Positions 27,977-36,989 of a DNA stretch of 64,000 nt are shown here, piece by piece. Numbering within the stretch: the first letter of the stretch is position 1; each line of letters starts with the position of its first letter. The DNA is from Bradyrhizobium sp. 186. GTDB taxonomy: Bacteria; Pseudomonadota; Alphaproteobacteria; Rhizobiales; Xanthobacteraceae. Under the pieces are notes generated by a model. That model had not been told where the DNA came from. It was given only the letters and a program-made list of their open reading frames with translations, and did no database searches. The stretch is taken from the NCBI RefSeq assembly GCF_023101685.1, contig NZ_CP082164.1, forward strand, positions 10,013,001 through 10,077,000, given 5' to 3'. The translations under genes and the position numbers were made by a program.

Positions 27977-28912
27977 ATGACCACCTCGTTCCCGGTAACG
28001 AAAACCGGCCTGCGCTTCGGCCTCGCCACCGCCCTCGTGGGCTGCCTTGCGCTGGCGCTGATCGCGGGTCCCGGCCGGGCTGCCGATGATCCGGTTTTGG
28101 CAAAGGTCAATGGCTCGGAAATCAAGAAGAGCGACGTCGCCATGGCCGAAGAGGAACTCGGGCCGAGCCTTGCGCAGATGGATCCGGCGACCAAGGACGA
28201 GAACGTGCTGTCCTTCCTGATCGACATGAAGATCGTCGCCAAGGCCGCCGAGGACAAGAAGGTCGGCGACACCGAGGAATTCAAGAAGCGCGCGGCGTTC
28301 GCCCGCAACCGCCTCCTGATGGATGGCCTGCTCGCCCAGGAAGGCAAGGCCGCGACCACCGACGACGCCATGAAGAAGGTCTACGAGGAGGCCTCCAAGC
28401 AGATCACCGGCGAGCAGGAAGTGCACGCCCGCCACATCCTGGTCGAGACCGAGGACGAGGCCAAGGCGGTGAAGGCCGAGCTCGACAAGGGCGCCGATTT
28501 CGCCGAGCTCGCCAAGAAGAAGTCCAAGGATCCGGGCTCCGCCGACGGCGGCGACCTCGGCTTCTTCACCAAGGAGCAGATGGTGCCGGAATTCTCGGCG
28601 GTGGCCTTCGTGCTCGAGCCGGGCAAGATCTCGGACCCCGTGAAGTCGCAGTTCGGCTGGCACATCATCAAGGTCGAGGAGAAGCGCAGCCGCAAGGCGC
28701 CGGACTTCGGCCAGGTCAAGGCCCAGATCGAGACCTACGTCACCCGCAAGGCCCAGGCCGACTTCGTCGCCAAGCTCCGCGCCGAGGCCAAGGTCGAGCG
28801 ACTGGACCAGCCGGCGGATGCGGCGAAAACCGACGCCAAGCCGGCCGATGCGGCCAAGCCGTCCGATGCGAAGCCGTCCGACAGCAAGATGGCGCCGCCG
28901 GCGAAGAAGTAA
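27977..28912 (+). CDS. PpiC-type peptidyl-prolyl cis-trans isomerase (parvulin)
   Basis: The 311-residue exported foldase has an N-terminal signal peptide (residues 1-34, hydrophobic GLATALVGCLALALIAGPGR), a SurA-like helical N-domain and a parvulin domain at about 145-240. Markers of the latter are VHARHILVETEDEAKAV, SKDPGSADGGDLGFF and MVPEFSAVAFVLEPGKIS with QFGWHIIKVEE. The C-terminus is a Lys/Ala/Pro/Asp-rich low-complexity tail with repeated 'DAAKP' units. It acts in the periplasm on folding of outer-membrane and secreted proteins. It is divergent from secA, a fitting pair of export functions. Confidence 0.92.
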   Translation: MTTSFPVTKTGLRFGLATALVGCLALALIAGPGRAADDPVLAKVNGSEIKKSDVAMAEEELGPSLAQMDPATKDENVLSFLIDMKIVAKAAEDKKVGDTEEFKKRAAFARNRLLMDGLLAQEGKAATTDDAMKKVYEEASKQITGEQEVHARHILVETEDEAKAVKAELDKGADFAELAKKKSKDPGSADGGDLGFFTKEQMVPEFSAVAFVLEPGKISDPVKSQFGWHIIKVEEKRSRKAPDFGQVKAQIETYVTRKAQADFVAKLRAEAKVERLDQPADAAKTDAKPADAAKPSDAKPSDSKMAPPAKK

Positions 28913-28945
28913 ATCGACTTCGCTCTCGGACTTCAGTAGTTTGAC

Positions 28946-29040
28946 GTCATGCCCGGGCTCGTCCCGGGCATCCACGTCTTAAGACCCTCATCAACATGTG
29001 CTGAAGGACGTGGATGGCCGGGACAAGCCCGGCCATGACG
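28946..29040. repeat. Bradyrhizobium-type intergenic palindrome
   Basis: Two GC-rich hairpins face each other: gtcatgcccgggctcgtccc... at the left and ...gacaagcccggccatgac at the right, with 'cacgtctt' and 'aggacgtg' inside. The same module occurs at 34461-34549. Such REP-like elements are common between genes in this genus and may act in transcript ends or stability. Confidence 0.75.
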
Positions 29041-29069
29041 GATTCCATTTGTCCATAAGGCGCCCCGCG

Positions 29070-30311
29070 ATGTCTTCCACCGTCTCCCCGCTCGCTCCCA
29101 AAACTGTTCCCGACATGCCCGCGATCGCGGGCGTCAGGCTCGCGACGGCCGAGGCCGGCATCCGCTACAAGAACCGCACCGATGTGCTGCTGGCGGTGAT
29201 GGACAAGGGCACCGCGGTCGCGGGCGTCTTCACCAAGTCGAAATGCCCGTCCGCGCCGGTCGAATGGTGCCGCGCCAAACTGAAGGGCGGCAAGGCGCAA
29301 GCGCTGGTGGTCAATTCCGGCAACGCCAATGCCTTCACCGGCAAGACCGGCCGTGGGTCCACCGCGCTGACCGCGAAGATCGCGGCCAAGGCCGTCGGCT
29401 GCAGCGAGAGCGAGATCTTCCTCGCCTCGACCGGCGTGATCGGCGAGCCGCTGGATGCGACCAAGTTCGACGGCGTGCTCGGACGCCTCGCCGAGAGCGC
29501 GGAGCCCGCGAGCTGGCTCGACGCGGCCAAGGCGATCATGACCACCGACACCTTCCCGAAGGTTGCGACCGCGACCGTGAAGCTCGGCAAGGCCAAGGTC
29601 ACCATCAACGGCATGGCCAAGGGCGCCGGTATGATCGCGCCGGACATGGCGACGATGCTGTCGTTCGTCTTCACCGACGCGCCGATCGCGCCCGCCGCGT
29701 TGCAAGCGCTGCTCAAGAGCGGCGTCGAGGATACGTTCAACGCGGTGACGATCGACGGCGACACTTCCACCTCGGACACGCTGCTCGCCTTCGCGACGGG
29801 AGCTGCGGCTGCGCAAGGCGCGCCGAAGATCAGCCGCGCCAGCGACCCGCGCCTGAAGGCTTTCGTCAAGGCGTTCCACCGTGTGCTCGCCAACCTCGCC
29901 GAGCAGGTGGCACGCGACGGCGAAGGCGCGCGCAAGCTGGTCGAGATCACCGTGGAAGGCGCGACGACGAAGGCGTCGGCGCGCAAGATCGCGATGTCGA
30001 TTGCGAACTCGCCGCTGGTCAAGACCGCGATCGCCGGCGAGGACGCCAATTGGGGCCGCGTGGTGATGGCGGTCGGCAAGGCCGGCGAGCCCGCGAACCG
30101 CGACAAGCTCTCGATCTCCTTCAACGGCATCCGCGTCGCCAAGAGCGGCGCGCGCGATCCTGATTACGACGAGGCGCAGGTGTCGGAGGCGATGAAGGCG
30201 CCGGAGATCGCAATCAAGGTTTCGCTCGGCCTCGGTAAGGGCCGCGACCGCGTGCTGACTTGCGATCTCACCAAGGAATATGTCGCGATCAACGGGGATT
30301 ACCGGTCGTAA
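29070..30311 (+). CDS. argJ: Bifunctional ornithine acetyltransferase / N-acetylglutamate synthase ArgJ
   Basis: The 413-residue cytoplasmic enzyme of arginine synthesis transfers the acetyl group from N-acetylornithine to glutamate. It carries the self-cleavage and nucleophile site in [15 protein letters not shown], with cleavage expected between A194 and T195 to give alpha and beta chains. Other signatures are [11 protein letters not shown] and the C-terminal [11 protein letters not shown] chose ATG 29070 ([20 protein letters not shown]) because the longer frame runs into the upstream repeat. mutT starts five bases after the stop, so the two are co-transcribed. Confidence 0.97.
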   Translation: MSSTVSPLAPKTVPDMPAIAGVRLATAEAGIRYKNRTDVLLAVMDKGTAVAGVFTKSKCPSAPVEWCRAKLKGGKAQALVVNSGNANAFTGKTGRGSTALTAKIAAKAVGCSESEIFLASTGVIGEPLDATKFDGVLGRLAESAEPASWLDAAKAIMTTDTFPKVATATVKLGKAKVTINGMAKGAGMIAPDMATMLSFVFTDAPIAPAALQALLKSGVEDTFNAVTIDGDTSTSDTLLAFATGAAAAQGAPKISRASDPRLKAFVKAFHRVLANLAEQVARDGEGARKLVEITVEGATTKASARKIAMSIANSPLVKTAIAGEDANWGRVVMAVGKAGEPANRDKLSISFNGIRVAKSGARDPDYDEAQVSEAMKAPEIAIKVSLGLGKGRDRVLTCDLTKEYVAINGDYRS

Positions 30312-30316
30312 ACCTC

Positions 30317-30727
30317 ATGACCGATCTCAAGCTCACACTGGTGGTGGCCTGCGCGCTGATCGACGCCGACAAGCGCGTCCTGATCGCGCAGCGCCCCGCA
30401 GGCAAGACGCTGGCCGGCCTGTGGGAATTTCCCGGCGGCAAGCTCGAGCCCGGCGAGCGGCCGGAGCAGAGCCTGATCCGCGAGCTGCACGAGGAGCTCG
30501 GCATCACCGTAGCCGAGCCGTGCCTGGCTCCGCTGACATTCGCAAGCTACGCCTACGAAACCTTCCACCTGCTGATGCCGCTCTACATCTGCCGGCGCTG
30601 GGAAGGACAGGTGGAGGCGCGCGAAGGCCAGACTCTCGCCTGGGTCCGCGCCAACAAGCTGCGCGACTACCCGATGCCGCCGGCGGACATTCCGCTGATC
30701 CCGCATTTGATTGATTTATTGATGTGA
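30317..30727 (+). CDS. mutT: (Deoxy)nucleoside triphosphate pyrophosphohydrolase MutT
   Basis: The 136-residue Nudix hydrolase has the box GGKLEPGERPEQSLIRELHE followed by ELGI, a full match to GX5EX7REUXEEXGU that binds the catalytic metals. The short N-terminus (VVACALIDADKRVLIAQRP) and the family-typical C-terminus point to MutT, which removes 8-oxo-dGTP from the nucleotide pool and so prevents A:T to C:G mutations. The start at ATG 30317 lies five bases after argJ; a longer in-frame start would overlap argJ. The stop is followed by an intergenic palindrome. Confidence 0.93.
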   Translation: MTDLKLTLVVACALIDADKRVLIAQRPAGKTLAGLWEFPGGKLEPGERPEQSLIRELHEELGITVAEPCLAPLTFASYAYETFHLLMPLYICRRWEGQVEAREGQTLAWVRANKLRDYPMPPADIPLIPHLIDLLM

Positions 30728-30758
30728 GTTGAAGCGCTGGTCGCGCTTCAATCTCCAT

Positions 30759-30901
30759 CGTCGTCCCGGACAAGCGCGCCCAAAGCGCGCGCAGATCCGG
30801 GACCCATAACCACAGGGTCACATTGTAGAGGAAGTGTTCACTCCGAGTCGTGGCAACATCTGCTTCCTGTGGTTATGGGTGCCGGCCTTCGCCGGGACGA
30901 C
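30759..30901. repeat. Long intergenic palindrome (REP-like)
   Basis: Outer arms cgtcgtcccgg and ccgggacgac are followed inward by 'gggacccataaccacag' and 'ctgtggttatgggt'. It lies between the convergent mutT and methyltransferase genes and may serve as a two-way terminator. The same module, interrupted by an IS110-type element, occurs at 35573-37083, and a third copy lies at 60523-60666. Confidence 0.75.
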
Positions 30902-30945
30902 ATCGAATTCTTGGACGACGATCTCGGCCAAGACGGTGAGGCAGC

Positions 30946-31794
30946 CTACGTCTCCCCCGCCTTCTTCACCGCCTCCGCCAGGCTCGCCTTGGCCGAGCCT
31001 GGCTTCAACGGTTGCTGCTGGCTCGCATGCGGGGCCCAGCCGGAGAGCCAGATGATGTCGAACGTCGCGCGGATACGGCCGTCGGAATCGGCAAAACGCT
31101 CGGCATAGATCTCAGCCACGCGCAGCAGCGTCGCGCGCCGGCTCGGTGTGCGCCGCCGCTCGATCAGCACATTGGCCGCGCCCATGCGCCGGAGATCCTG
31201 CATCAGTGCGAACGCATTGGCGTAGCGCACCACGACGCGGTCGACGTCGGTGACCGGCAGTGCAAAGCCCGCCCGCTGCAACAGCGCCCCGACGTCGCGC
31301 AAGTCAGCGAAGGGCGCTACGCGCGGTGACACGCCGCCCTCGCATTCAGCTTCCGCGGCGGCAAAGGCCTGACGCAGCTCCGTCAGGCTGTCGCCGCCGA
31401 TCATCGCCGCCAGCAACAACCCGTCCGGCCTCAGCGCGCGGCGGATCTGCGCGAACACGCCCGGCAGGTCGTTGACGAATTGCAACGCCAGCGCCGAGAC
31501 GACGAGATCGAGACTTTCGGGGGCGAAGGGGAGCTTCTCCTCGCCCGTTTCGCCAAGCGCAATCCGCTGAAGCGACGGCAGCCGTGCACGCAACCCCACG
31601 AGACCCTCGCCGGGTGTCCAGAGATCGGCCGCCGCGCCAAACTCCCGCATCACCGCAGCCAACCGGTCGGACATGTCCTCGGCGACCCGATCGAGCAGGA
31701 AGCTCACCGCACCTTGCGCCTGTGCGCGGCGCTGCCGCGCATGCAGCAATGCACGATCGAACAGGGCGGGCGGATTCTGCGGGTCTTGGGCCAT
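30946..31794 (-). CDS. SAM-dependent methyltransferase, NDUFAF5/BioC-like
   Basis: The 282-residue class I methyltransferase starts MAQDPQNPPALFDRALLHAR. It has the family sequence 'LFDR.L...R..RA' at the N-terminus, a short SAM-binding region, SLDLVVSALALQFVNDLPGV and RRALRPDGLLLAAMIGGDSL with TELRQAF. The last two are hallmarks of the NDUFAF5 (C20orf7) family tied to complex I assembly in alphaproteobacteria and mitochondria; that role is by family only. ATG 31794 was chosen over a longer frame to 31881 because the motif follows directly. It is divergent from comF. BioC is a less likely alternative. Confidence 0.8.
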   Translation of the reverse strand: MAQDPQNPPALFDRALLHARQRRAQAQGAVSFLLDRVAEDMSDRLAAVMREFGAAADLWTPGEGLVGLRARLPSLQRIALGETGEEKLPFAPESLDLVVSALALQFVNDLPGVFAQIRRALRPDGLLLAAMIGGDSLTELRQAFAAAEAECEGGVSPRVAPFADLRDVGALLQRAGFALPVTDVDRVVVRYANAFALMQDLRRMGAANVLIERRRTPSRRATLLRVAEIYAERFADSDGRIRATFDIIWLSGWAPHASQQQPLKPGSAKASLAEAVKKAGET

Positions 31795-31940
31795 GGCGCT
31801 GGTTACGCCGATCTCGACGGTTCTGGCAATCTCCTCCCTGGTGTCCCGGACGCGCTGCAGCGCTCTTGCGCCGCTGCGCAAAGCCGGGGCACGAAACCAA
31901 GCAGCTTGAGCGGATTATCGGGTAGCGCTAGCCTTGCTTC

Positions 31941-32765
31941 ATGGAAGCTGACGCCGCCCCCTCCCGCTCCGTCGCCGCGCCCCTGCGTGCCGCGTGGGCG
32001 GCCGGGCGCCACGTGCTGGCCCGCGCGGCAAGGCTCGCGCTCGACATTGCGCTGCCGACGCTTTGCGTGGCCTGTCGCGAGCCGGTTGACGGTGAAGGCG
32101 TGTGCGCGGACTGTTGGGCAAAACTGTCGTTCATTGAACGGCCCTATTGCCCGCGGCTCGGCATCCCCTTCGTCTACGATCCCGGCCCCGACATGCTGTC
32201 GATGGAGGCGATTGCGAGCCCACCGGCCTACCAGCGGGCGCGCGCGGCCGTGCGTTATGACGACGTCGCGCGCACGCTCGTGCATGCACTGAAATACCAG
32301 GATCGCACCGATTTGGCCCCCGCCATGGGCCGCTGGATGGCGCGCGCGGGAGGCGAGCTGCTCGCGGGCGCGGACATGCTGATTCCCGTTCCCCTGCATT
32401 GGCGGCGGGCCTGGCGCCGCCGCTACAACCAGTCCGGGGCGCTGGCGCGCGTGATCGAGCGGCAGAACGGGATCAAGGTGAGGGGCGAGGTGCTGCGCCG
32501 GATACGCGCCACCGAGCAGCAGATCGGCCTGTCGCGGGCCCAGCGCGCCACCAATGTGCAGGGCGCATTCCAGGTATCCCCCGACCGTCAGGCCGAGGTT
32601 CAGGGCCGCCGAATCGTCCTGATCGACGACGTCCTGACTTCAGGCGCGACACTGGATGCCTGCGCGCGGCACTACTCCGCGCCAAGGCGGCCCAGGTCGA
32701 CGTGCTGGTCTTCGCCCGGGTTGTCGAGAGCCGGTGAAGTCCCATATAATTCAATGAATTCGTGA
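31941..32765 (+). CDS. comF: ComF family phosphoribosyltransferase, frameshifted C-terminus
   Basis: The protein has the N-terminal zinc-finger-like CVACREPVDGEGVCADCW, PYCPRLGIPF and VRYDDVARTLVHALKYQDR, then VPLHWRRAWRRRYNQSG and the PRPP-binding IVLIDDVLTSGATLDACA. After that the frame gives an unlikely Arg/Ser/Pro tail to 32765. In the +1 frame the expected family ending (LRAKAAQVDVLVFARVVESR) follows, with stop at 32737. One missing G near 32,667-32,670 explains this. The PRTase core is complete, so function may survive; an assembly error is also possible. ComF proteins contribute to DNA uptake or recombination. Confidence 0.85.
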   Translation: MEADAAPSRSVAAPLRAAWAAGRHVLARAARLALDIALPTLCVACREPVDGEGVCADCWAKLSFIERPYCPRLGIPFVYDPGPDMLSMEAIASPPAYQRARAAVRYDDVARTLVHALKYQDRTDLAPAMGRWMARAGGELLAGADMLIPVPLHWRRAWRRRYNQSGALARVIERQNGIKVRGEVLRRIRATEQQIGLSRAQRATNVQGAFQVSPDRQAEVQGRRIVLIDDVLTSGATLDACARHYSAPRRPRSTCWSSPGLSRAGEVPYNSMNS

Positions 32766-32784
32766 CATGAAAGCGCTGGACGCC

Positions 32785-33060
32785 ATGACTGCTGCTATCG
32801 AGATCTACACGAGGCCTGGCTGTGGCTATTGTTCCGCCGCCAGGTCGCTGCTGACCCGCAAGACGGCGACCTTCGCGGAATTCGATATCGCCAAGAACCC
32901 GTCCTGGCGCGAAGAGATGTACGACCGCGCCGGCGACGGCGCGACCTTCCCGCAGATCTGGATCGGCGGAACCCATGTCGGCGGTTGCGACGACCTCTAC
33001 GCACTCGACCGCGAAGGCAAGCTCGACGCGATGCTCGAGAGCGTGAAGGCGGTTTCATGA
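32785..33060 (+). CDS. grxC: Glutaredoxin 3 (GrxC)
   Basis: The 91-residue thiol-disulfide oxidoreductase starts MTAAIEIYTRPGCGYCSAAR, with the active site CGYC at residues 13-16, then TFPQIWIGGTHVGGCDDLYA, the TxP loop and glutathione-binding GGCDD of the GrxC class. An upstream ATG at 32767 would add six residues. Its stop overlaps the start of the next gene (ATGA), so grxC, the nitrilase-type gene and the DUF1178 gene form a coupled operon. It reduces glutathione-mixed disulfides in the cytoplasm. Confidence 0.94.
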   Translation: MTAAIEIYTRPGCGYCSAARSLLTRKTATFAEFDIAKNPSWREEMYDRAGDGATFPQIWIGGTHVGGCDDLYALDREGKLDAMLESVKAVS

Positions 33061-33962
33061 CCCAGGATCAAACGAAAGACCATCAAGCCAAGGATCGTAC
33101 CTTCACCGCTGCCATGGTGCAGATGCGCACCGGCCTGATGCCGGGGCCGAGCCTCGAGCAGGCGACCAGGCTGATCCGTCAGGCCGCGGCGAACGGCGCC
33201 GACTACGTGCAAACGCCGGAAGTCAGCAACATGATGCAGCTCAACCGCAAGGCGCTGTTCGAGCAGCTCCGGAGCGAAGAGGACGATGCGTCGCTGAAGG
33301 CCTACCGCGCGCTCGCGGCGGAGCTGAAGATCCACATCCATGTCGGTTCGCTGGCGCTGCGCTTCTCCGATGAGAAAGCGGTGAACCGCTCCTTCCTGAT
33401 CGGGCCCGAGGGCAATGTGCTCGCGAGCTACGACAAGATCCACATGTTCGACATCGAGCTGCCGGACGGCGAGAGCTATCGGGAATCCGCCAACTACCAG
33501 CCGGGCGAGACGGCCGTGATCTCCGATCTGCCCTGGGGCCGGGTCGGGCTGACGATCTGCTACGACGTGCGTTTCCCGGCGCTCTACCGCGCGCTGGCCG
33601 AGAGCGGCGCCTCCTTCATCACCGTGCCGTCGGCCTTCACGCGCAAGACGGGCGAGGCGCATTGGCACGTGCTGCTGCGTTCGCGCGCTATCGAGACCGG
33701 CTGCTTCATCTTTGCCGCCGCGCAGGCCGGCCTGCACGAGAACAAGCGCGAAACCTTCGGCCACTCGCTGATCATCGATCCCTGGGGCGAGATCCTTGCC
33801 GAGGGCGACGTCGAGCCGGGCATCATCATGGCCAAGATCGACCCGGCCAAGGTGGAGACGGCGCGCCGGGCGATCCCGTCGCTCCAGCACGGCCGCCGTT
33901 TCGGTGTCGCCGATCCCAAGGCGGGGCCGGACCATCTGCACCTGGTGCGGGGATCGGCATGA
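33057..33962 (+). CDS. Carbon-nitrogen hydrolase, Nit1-like (probable deaminated glutathione amidase)
   Basis: The 301-residue nitrilase-superfamily protein has the catalytic triad in place: E55 in VQTPEVSNMM, K127 in ASYDKIHMFDIEL and C168 in GLTICYDVRFP. The C-terminal WGEILAEGDVEPGIIMAKID is typical of the Nit1/NIT2-like branch, whose members hydrolyse deaminated glutathione; the grxC neighbour fits a glutathione link. The substrate is inferred from the family. The ATG overlaps the grxC stop by four bases and its own stop overlaps the next start in the same way. An upstream in-frame extension would overlap grxC and is rejected. Confidence 0.9.
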   Translation: MTQDQTKDHQAKDRTFTAAMVQMRTGLMPGPSLEQATRLIRQAAANGADYVQTPEVSNMMQLNRKALFEQLRSEEDDASLKAYRALAAELKIHIHVGSLALRFSDEKAVNRSFLIGPEGNVLASYDKIHMFDIELPDGESYRESANYQPGETAVISDLPWGRVGLTICYDVRFPALYRALAESGASFITVPSAFTRKTGEAHWHVLLRSRAIETGCFIFAAAQAGLHENKRETFGHSLIIDPWGEILAEGDVEPGIIMAKIDPAKVETARRAIPSLQHGRRFGVADPKAGPDHLHLVRGSA

Positions 33963-34444
33963 TCCGCTACGCGCTCCACTGCGACCGGGGCCACGAATTC
34001 GAAAGCTGGTTCCAGAGCTCGTCCGCGTATGATTCGCAGGTCAAGCGCAAGCTCGTGACCTGCCCGGCGTGCGGTTCGGCCAAGGTCGACAAGGCGATCA
34101 TGGCCCCGCGCATCGTCGGCAAGAAGGGCCGTGGACCCGCGACGCCGCCGCTGGAGCCCGCCACCACGACGACCGCGCCTGAGGCTGCGCAATCCGGACC
34201 GACCTCGCTGATGATGGCGCAGGAGAAGGAGCTGCGCACCAAGCTCAAAGAGCTGCGCGATCACATCGTGAAGAACGCCGACAATGTCGGCGAGCGATTC
34301 GCCAACGAAGCCCGCGCGATGCATTACGGCGACAAGGAGCACCGTCCGATCTACGGCGAGGCCTCGCCGGACGAGGCAAAATCGCTGATCGACGAAGGTA
34401 TCGAGGTTTCACCGCTGCCGACGCTGCCGGAAGACCGGAACTGA
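33959..34444 (+). CDS. DUF1178 family protein
   Basis: The 161-residue protein begins MIRYALHCDRGHEFESWFQS and SSAYDSQVKRKLVTCPACGS, the DUF1178 zinc-ribbon-like N-terminus (C-x2-GHEF and CPACGS). A Thr/Pro/Ala linker and a C-terminal helical part follow (ELRTKLKELRDHIVKNADNV, MHYGDKEHRPIYGEASPDEA). Function is unknown; the family is near-universal in alphaproteobacteria, generally next to the nitrilase and grxC genes as here. ATGA overlap with the preceding gene. A palindromic repeat follows the stop. Confidence 0.92.
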   Translation: MIRYALHCDRGHEFESWFQSSSAYDSQVKRKLVTCPACGSAKVDKAIMAPRIVGKKGRGPATPPLEPATTTTAPEAAQSGPTSLMMAQEKELRTKLKELRDHIVKNADNVGERFANEARAMHYGDKEHRPIYGEASPDEAKSLIDEGIEVSPLPTLPEDRN

Positions 34445-34460
34445 GGCTTTCGCCTTCTTC

Positions 34461-34549
34461 GTCATGGCCGGGCTTGACCCGGCCATCCACGCCTTCCCTT
34501 CCCATAGACACGAAGAACGTGGATGCCCGGGACGAGCCCGGGCATGACG
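34461..34549. repeat. Bradyrhizobium-type intergenic palindrome
   Basis: Opens with gtcatggccgggcttgaccc and closes with gacgagcccgggcatgac, with an internal 'ccacgcctt ... gaacgtgg'. Same module as at 28946-29040. It lies between the convergent DUF1178 and DMT-transporter genes. Confidence 0.75.
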
Positions 34550-34566
34550 CCGGCTGAGTGATTTAG

Positions 34567-35466
34567 TTACACCCCCACCAGCACAGCCACGCCGACCACG
34601 ATCAGCACGATGCCAAAAATCTCGCGCGGCGCGATCGGCTGCTTGAACGAGTAATACGCCACGCCTTGCGCGAACAGCACCTCGATCAAAGCGAGCGTGC
34701 GGACGTTGGCGGCCGCCGTCAGTGCGAATGCCAGGAACCAGAACTGCGACGAGAAGGCGCCCATGAAGCCGGCGAACAGCGACGGCTTCCATAGGCCAAG
34801 GATCGCTTGCAGGACCTTCGGCGCGCGCCAGAGCAGGTAGATGGTCAGAATCAGCGTCTGCACGAACAGGCCCAGCACCAGCGTGAACGACGCTGCCGTC
34901 ACGAAGGACACGTCGGGCACGGTGATGATGGCGCCGCGGAAGCCGACCGCTGAAAGCGCGAACGCCGCCGCCGCGACGAGCCCGGTGATGGTTGGCTTCA
35001 ATTCGGCAAAGCTCTTCTCGCCGCCGGGTCGGAGCGCCGTGATGACCACGCCGACGGTTGCGATCACGATCGCGAGCACCTTGAGCCAGGTCAGGTGATC
35101 ACCGAGGAAGACGAAGCCGAAGATCGCGGTCTGGATCGCCTCTGTCTTGAGGTAGGCCGTCGTCACCACGAAAGAGCGGTCGTTCATCGCGAGCAGCATC
35201 AAGCCGGTGCCGACGATCTGGCTGAGCGCGCCGAGCAGCAGCCATGGCCAAAACGCCGACGGCGGCATGCTGAGATGATCGCCGGAGGCGATCAGCACCG
35301 CGGCCAAAAACAGCACCGAGAACGGAAAGCCGAACAGGAAACGGATATTAGTCGCGCCCCAGGTCCCCAACGGTTTCGTCAGCGATCGCTGCATCGCATT
35401 GCGCGCGACCTGCCCGGACGCGGCGATGATTGTGAAGGGAATCCAGAGGCTGGTGACGGTGAGCAT
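34567..35466 (-). CDS. EamA/DMT superfamily transporter
   Basis: The 299-residue protein has about ten predicted membrane helices in two EamA-like halves: IRFLFGFPFSVLFLAAVLIA, WLLLGALSQIVGTGLMLLAM, FVTAASFTLVLGLFVQTLIL and IFGIVLIVVGVAVLVGV. The second half keeps the 'R.LALIEVLFAQGVAYY...I.PREI.GI.LI..GV' pattern. It is probably an inner-membrane metabolite exporter; the substrate cannot be told from sequence. It is divergent from nothing obvious: upstream lies the palindrome holding the IS110-type element. Start ATG 35466. Confidence 0.85.
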   Translation of the reverse strand: MLTVTSLWIPFTIIAASGQVARNAMQRSLTKPLGTWGATNIRFLFGFPFSVLFLAAVLIASGDHLSMPPSAFWPWLLLGALSQIVGTGLMLLAMNDRSFVVTTAYLKTEAIQTAIFGFVFLGDHLTWLKVLAIVIATVGVVITALRPGGEKSFAELKPTITGLVAAAAFALSAVGFRGAIITVPDVSFVTAASFTLVLGLFVQTLILTIYLLWRAPKVLQAILGLWKPSLFAGFMGAFSSQFWFLAFALTAAANVRTLALIEVLFAQGVAYYSFKQPIAPREIFGIVLIVVGVAVLVGV

Positions 35467-35572
35467 GGGCGGTGGGGGTGGGAGAGGAAGTTGCGGCCAA
35501 CGTGCCGCTAGCGCTCAAGCAGGTCAATCACGCCCACGTCATAGGAGCGATGCTCTCGCAAGAAACACCGCC

Positions 35573-35619
35573 GTCGTCCCGGCCTAGTGCGCAATTGCGC
35601 ACGGGGGCCGGGACCCATA
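35573..35619. repeat. Left half of an intergenic palindrome split by an IS110-type element
   Basis: gtcgtcccggcctagtgcgc starts the module and 'ggacccata' ends it at the IS junction. The right half resumes at 36990 with 'gccacagg'. Intact copies read 'ccata(g/a)ccacagg' across this point. Confidence 0.75.
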
Positions 35620-36989
35620 TGTGGACGGCCCCCGTGGCACAAGAGCTTTTTGAGAGATCGGATCGCTTGCATCCATATGTCCGGCCTGTTGAGTGCGATG
35701 GATTAGATCGCTGGCCAAGATGGTTTGCGCGATGCGGGTTCCAAACAACCTGGCGACCTGCTGGCGGCCAATGGGTCCCACGGATTGTCTCGCATCGTTG
35801 CTCGATCGATCGCTCCATCTGCTCCTGCAGCTCCGGTCGGCCGGCGAGCGAGCCCGCCGGTCGGCCAATCTGTTAGGCGGCCCCTGCCGCAGCGGCATTC
35901 AACCGCGCCGCATCGTAACTCTCTCCCGTCACCATCAGCTTCCAGGCGATGCGGGCCACCTTGTTGGCGAGCGCCACGGCCGCAAGCTTCGGCGGCTTGC
36001 GCGCAATCAGCGCCAGCAGCCAACGTGAGTGTTGGCCGCGGCCTCGTCGGGCCTGCTGGATCACGGCCGTGGCCCCGATCACGAGCAGCCGCCTCAGATC
36101 CTCGTCGCCCGCCCGGGTGATCTTGCCAAGCCTGGTCTTGCCGGCGGTGGAGTGGTCCTTGGGCGTCAATCCCACCCAGGCCGCAAAGTGACGACCGGAG
36201 CGGAACGCCCGCGGATCCGGCGTCTTCATCACCAGCGCGGTGGCAACGATCGGACCGACCGAGGGGATCTGCGCCAAACGCCGGCCCATGGCATCGCCAC
36301 GGTGCCAGGCCATCAGCCTGGCTTCGATCGCCTCCAGCTCGCTCTCGAGCTTGGCGCATTCGCGGCCCAGCACGACAAACAGCTCGCGCGCCAGGACGGG
36401 AAGCGTCTCGTCCTGCGCAATCTGCGCCAGCAACGGCTCGATCTTGTCCAGCCCCTTGGGCGCAATCAGGCCAAACTCCGCCGCATGGCCGCGGATCGTA
36501 TTGGTCAACTGAGTGCGCCGGGCGATCAGCCCGTCGCGGATGCCCGTCAGCATCAATGCGGCCTGCTGCTCGGCGCTCTTCACCGGCACGAACCGCATGG
36601 TCGGTCGGCTCATCGCCTCGCAAAGCCCTTCCGCGTCCCGCCCGTCGTTCTTGTTCCGCGACACGTAGGGCTTCACCAGTTGCGGCGCCATCAGCTTCAC
36701 CTCGTGGCCGAGCTTGCGAAGCTCTCGCGCCCAATATTGCGAAGCCCCGCAGGCCTCCATCCCGATCACGGTCGGTGGCAACTTGGCGAAGAACTCCGCC
36801 ACCTGCTTGCGCGACAGCTTCTTGCGCAAGACCGGCTGCTCCGCCGCATCAACCCCATGCAGCACGAAAATATACTTCGACGTATCCATCCCAATACGGA
36901 TAATCTGGTTCACGGGCGGCTCCTGCGAATGAGTTTCTGACAACCTCATTCTGGCACACTGATGCCGTAGGGGGCCGTCCACACCATCA
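35620..36989 (-). mobile_element. IS110-family (IS1111-like) insertion sequence
   Basis: A 14-bp perfect inverted repeat (tgtggacggccccc at 35620-35633, complement at 36970-36983) brackets one transposase gene. IS1111-type IS110 elements have such terminal or subterminal repeats. The flanks join to an uninterrupted copy of the genus-type palindrome, which fixes the boundaries to within a few bases. No target duplication is needed, as usual for this family. Confidence 0.88.
35873..36913 (-). CDS. IS110 family transposase
   Basis: The 346-residue DEDD-type transposase starts VNQIIRIGMDTSKYIFVLHG at GTG 36913, preceded by 'aggag' and a short spacer; a longer frame to 37039 runs out of the element. 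The RuvC-like N-terminal domain has IGMDTSK, VIGMEACGAS and NKNDGRDAEGLCEA. The C-terminal transposase_20 domain has AQIPSVGPIVATALV, HFAAWVGLTPKDHSTAGK and TRLGKITRAGDEDLRRLL. The 250 bp between its stop and the left IS end are non-coding and probably hold end sequences or a guide RNA of the kind shown for IS110 elements. Intact. Confidence 0.95.
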   Translation of the reverse strand: MNQIIRIGMDTSKYIFVLHGVDAAEQPVLRKKLSRKQVAEFFAKLPPTVIGMEACGASQYWARELRKLGHEVKLMAPQLVKPYVSRNKNDGRDAEGLCEAMSRPTMRFVPVKSAEQQAALMLTGIRDGLIARRTQLTNTIRGHAAEFGLIAPKGLDKIEPLLAQIAQDETLPVLARELFVVLGRECAKLESELEAIEARLMAWHRGDAMGRRLAQIPSVGPIVATALVMKTPDPRAFRSGRHFAAWVGLTPKDHSTAGKTRLGKITRAGDEDLRRLLVIGATAVIQQARRGRGQHSRWLLALIARKPPKLAAVALANKVARIAWKLMVTGESYDAARLNAAAAGAA

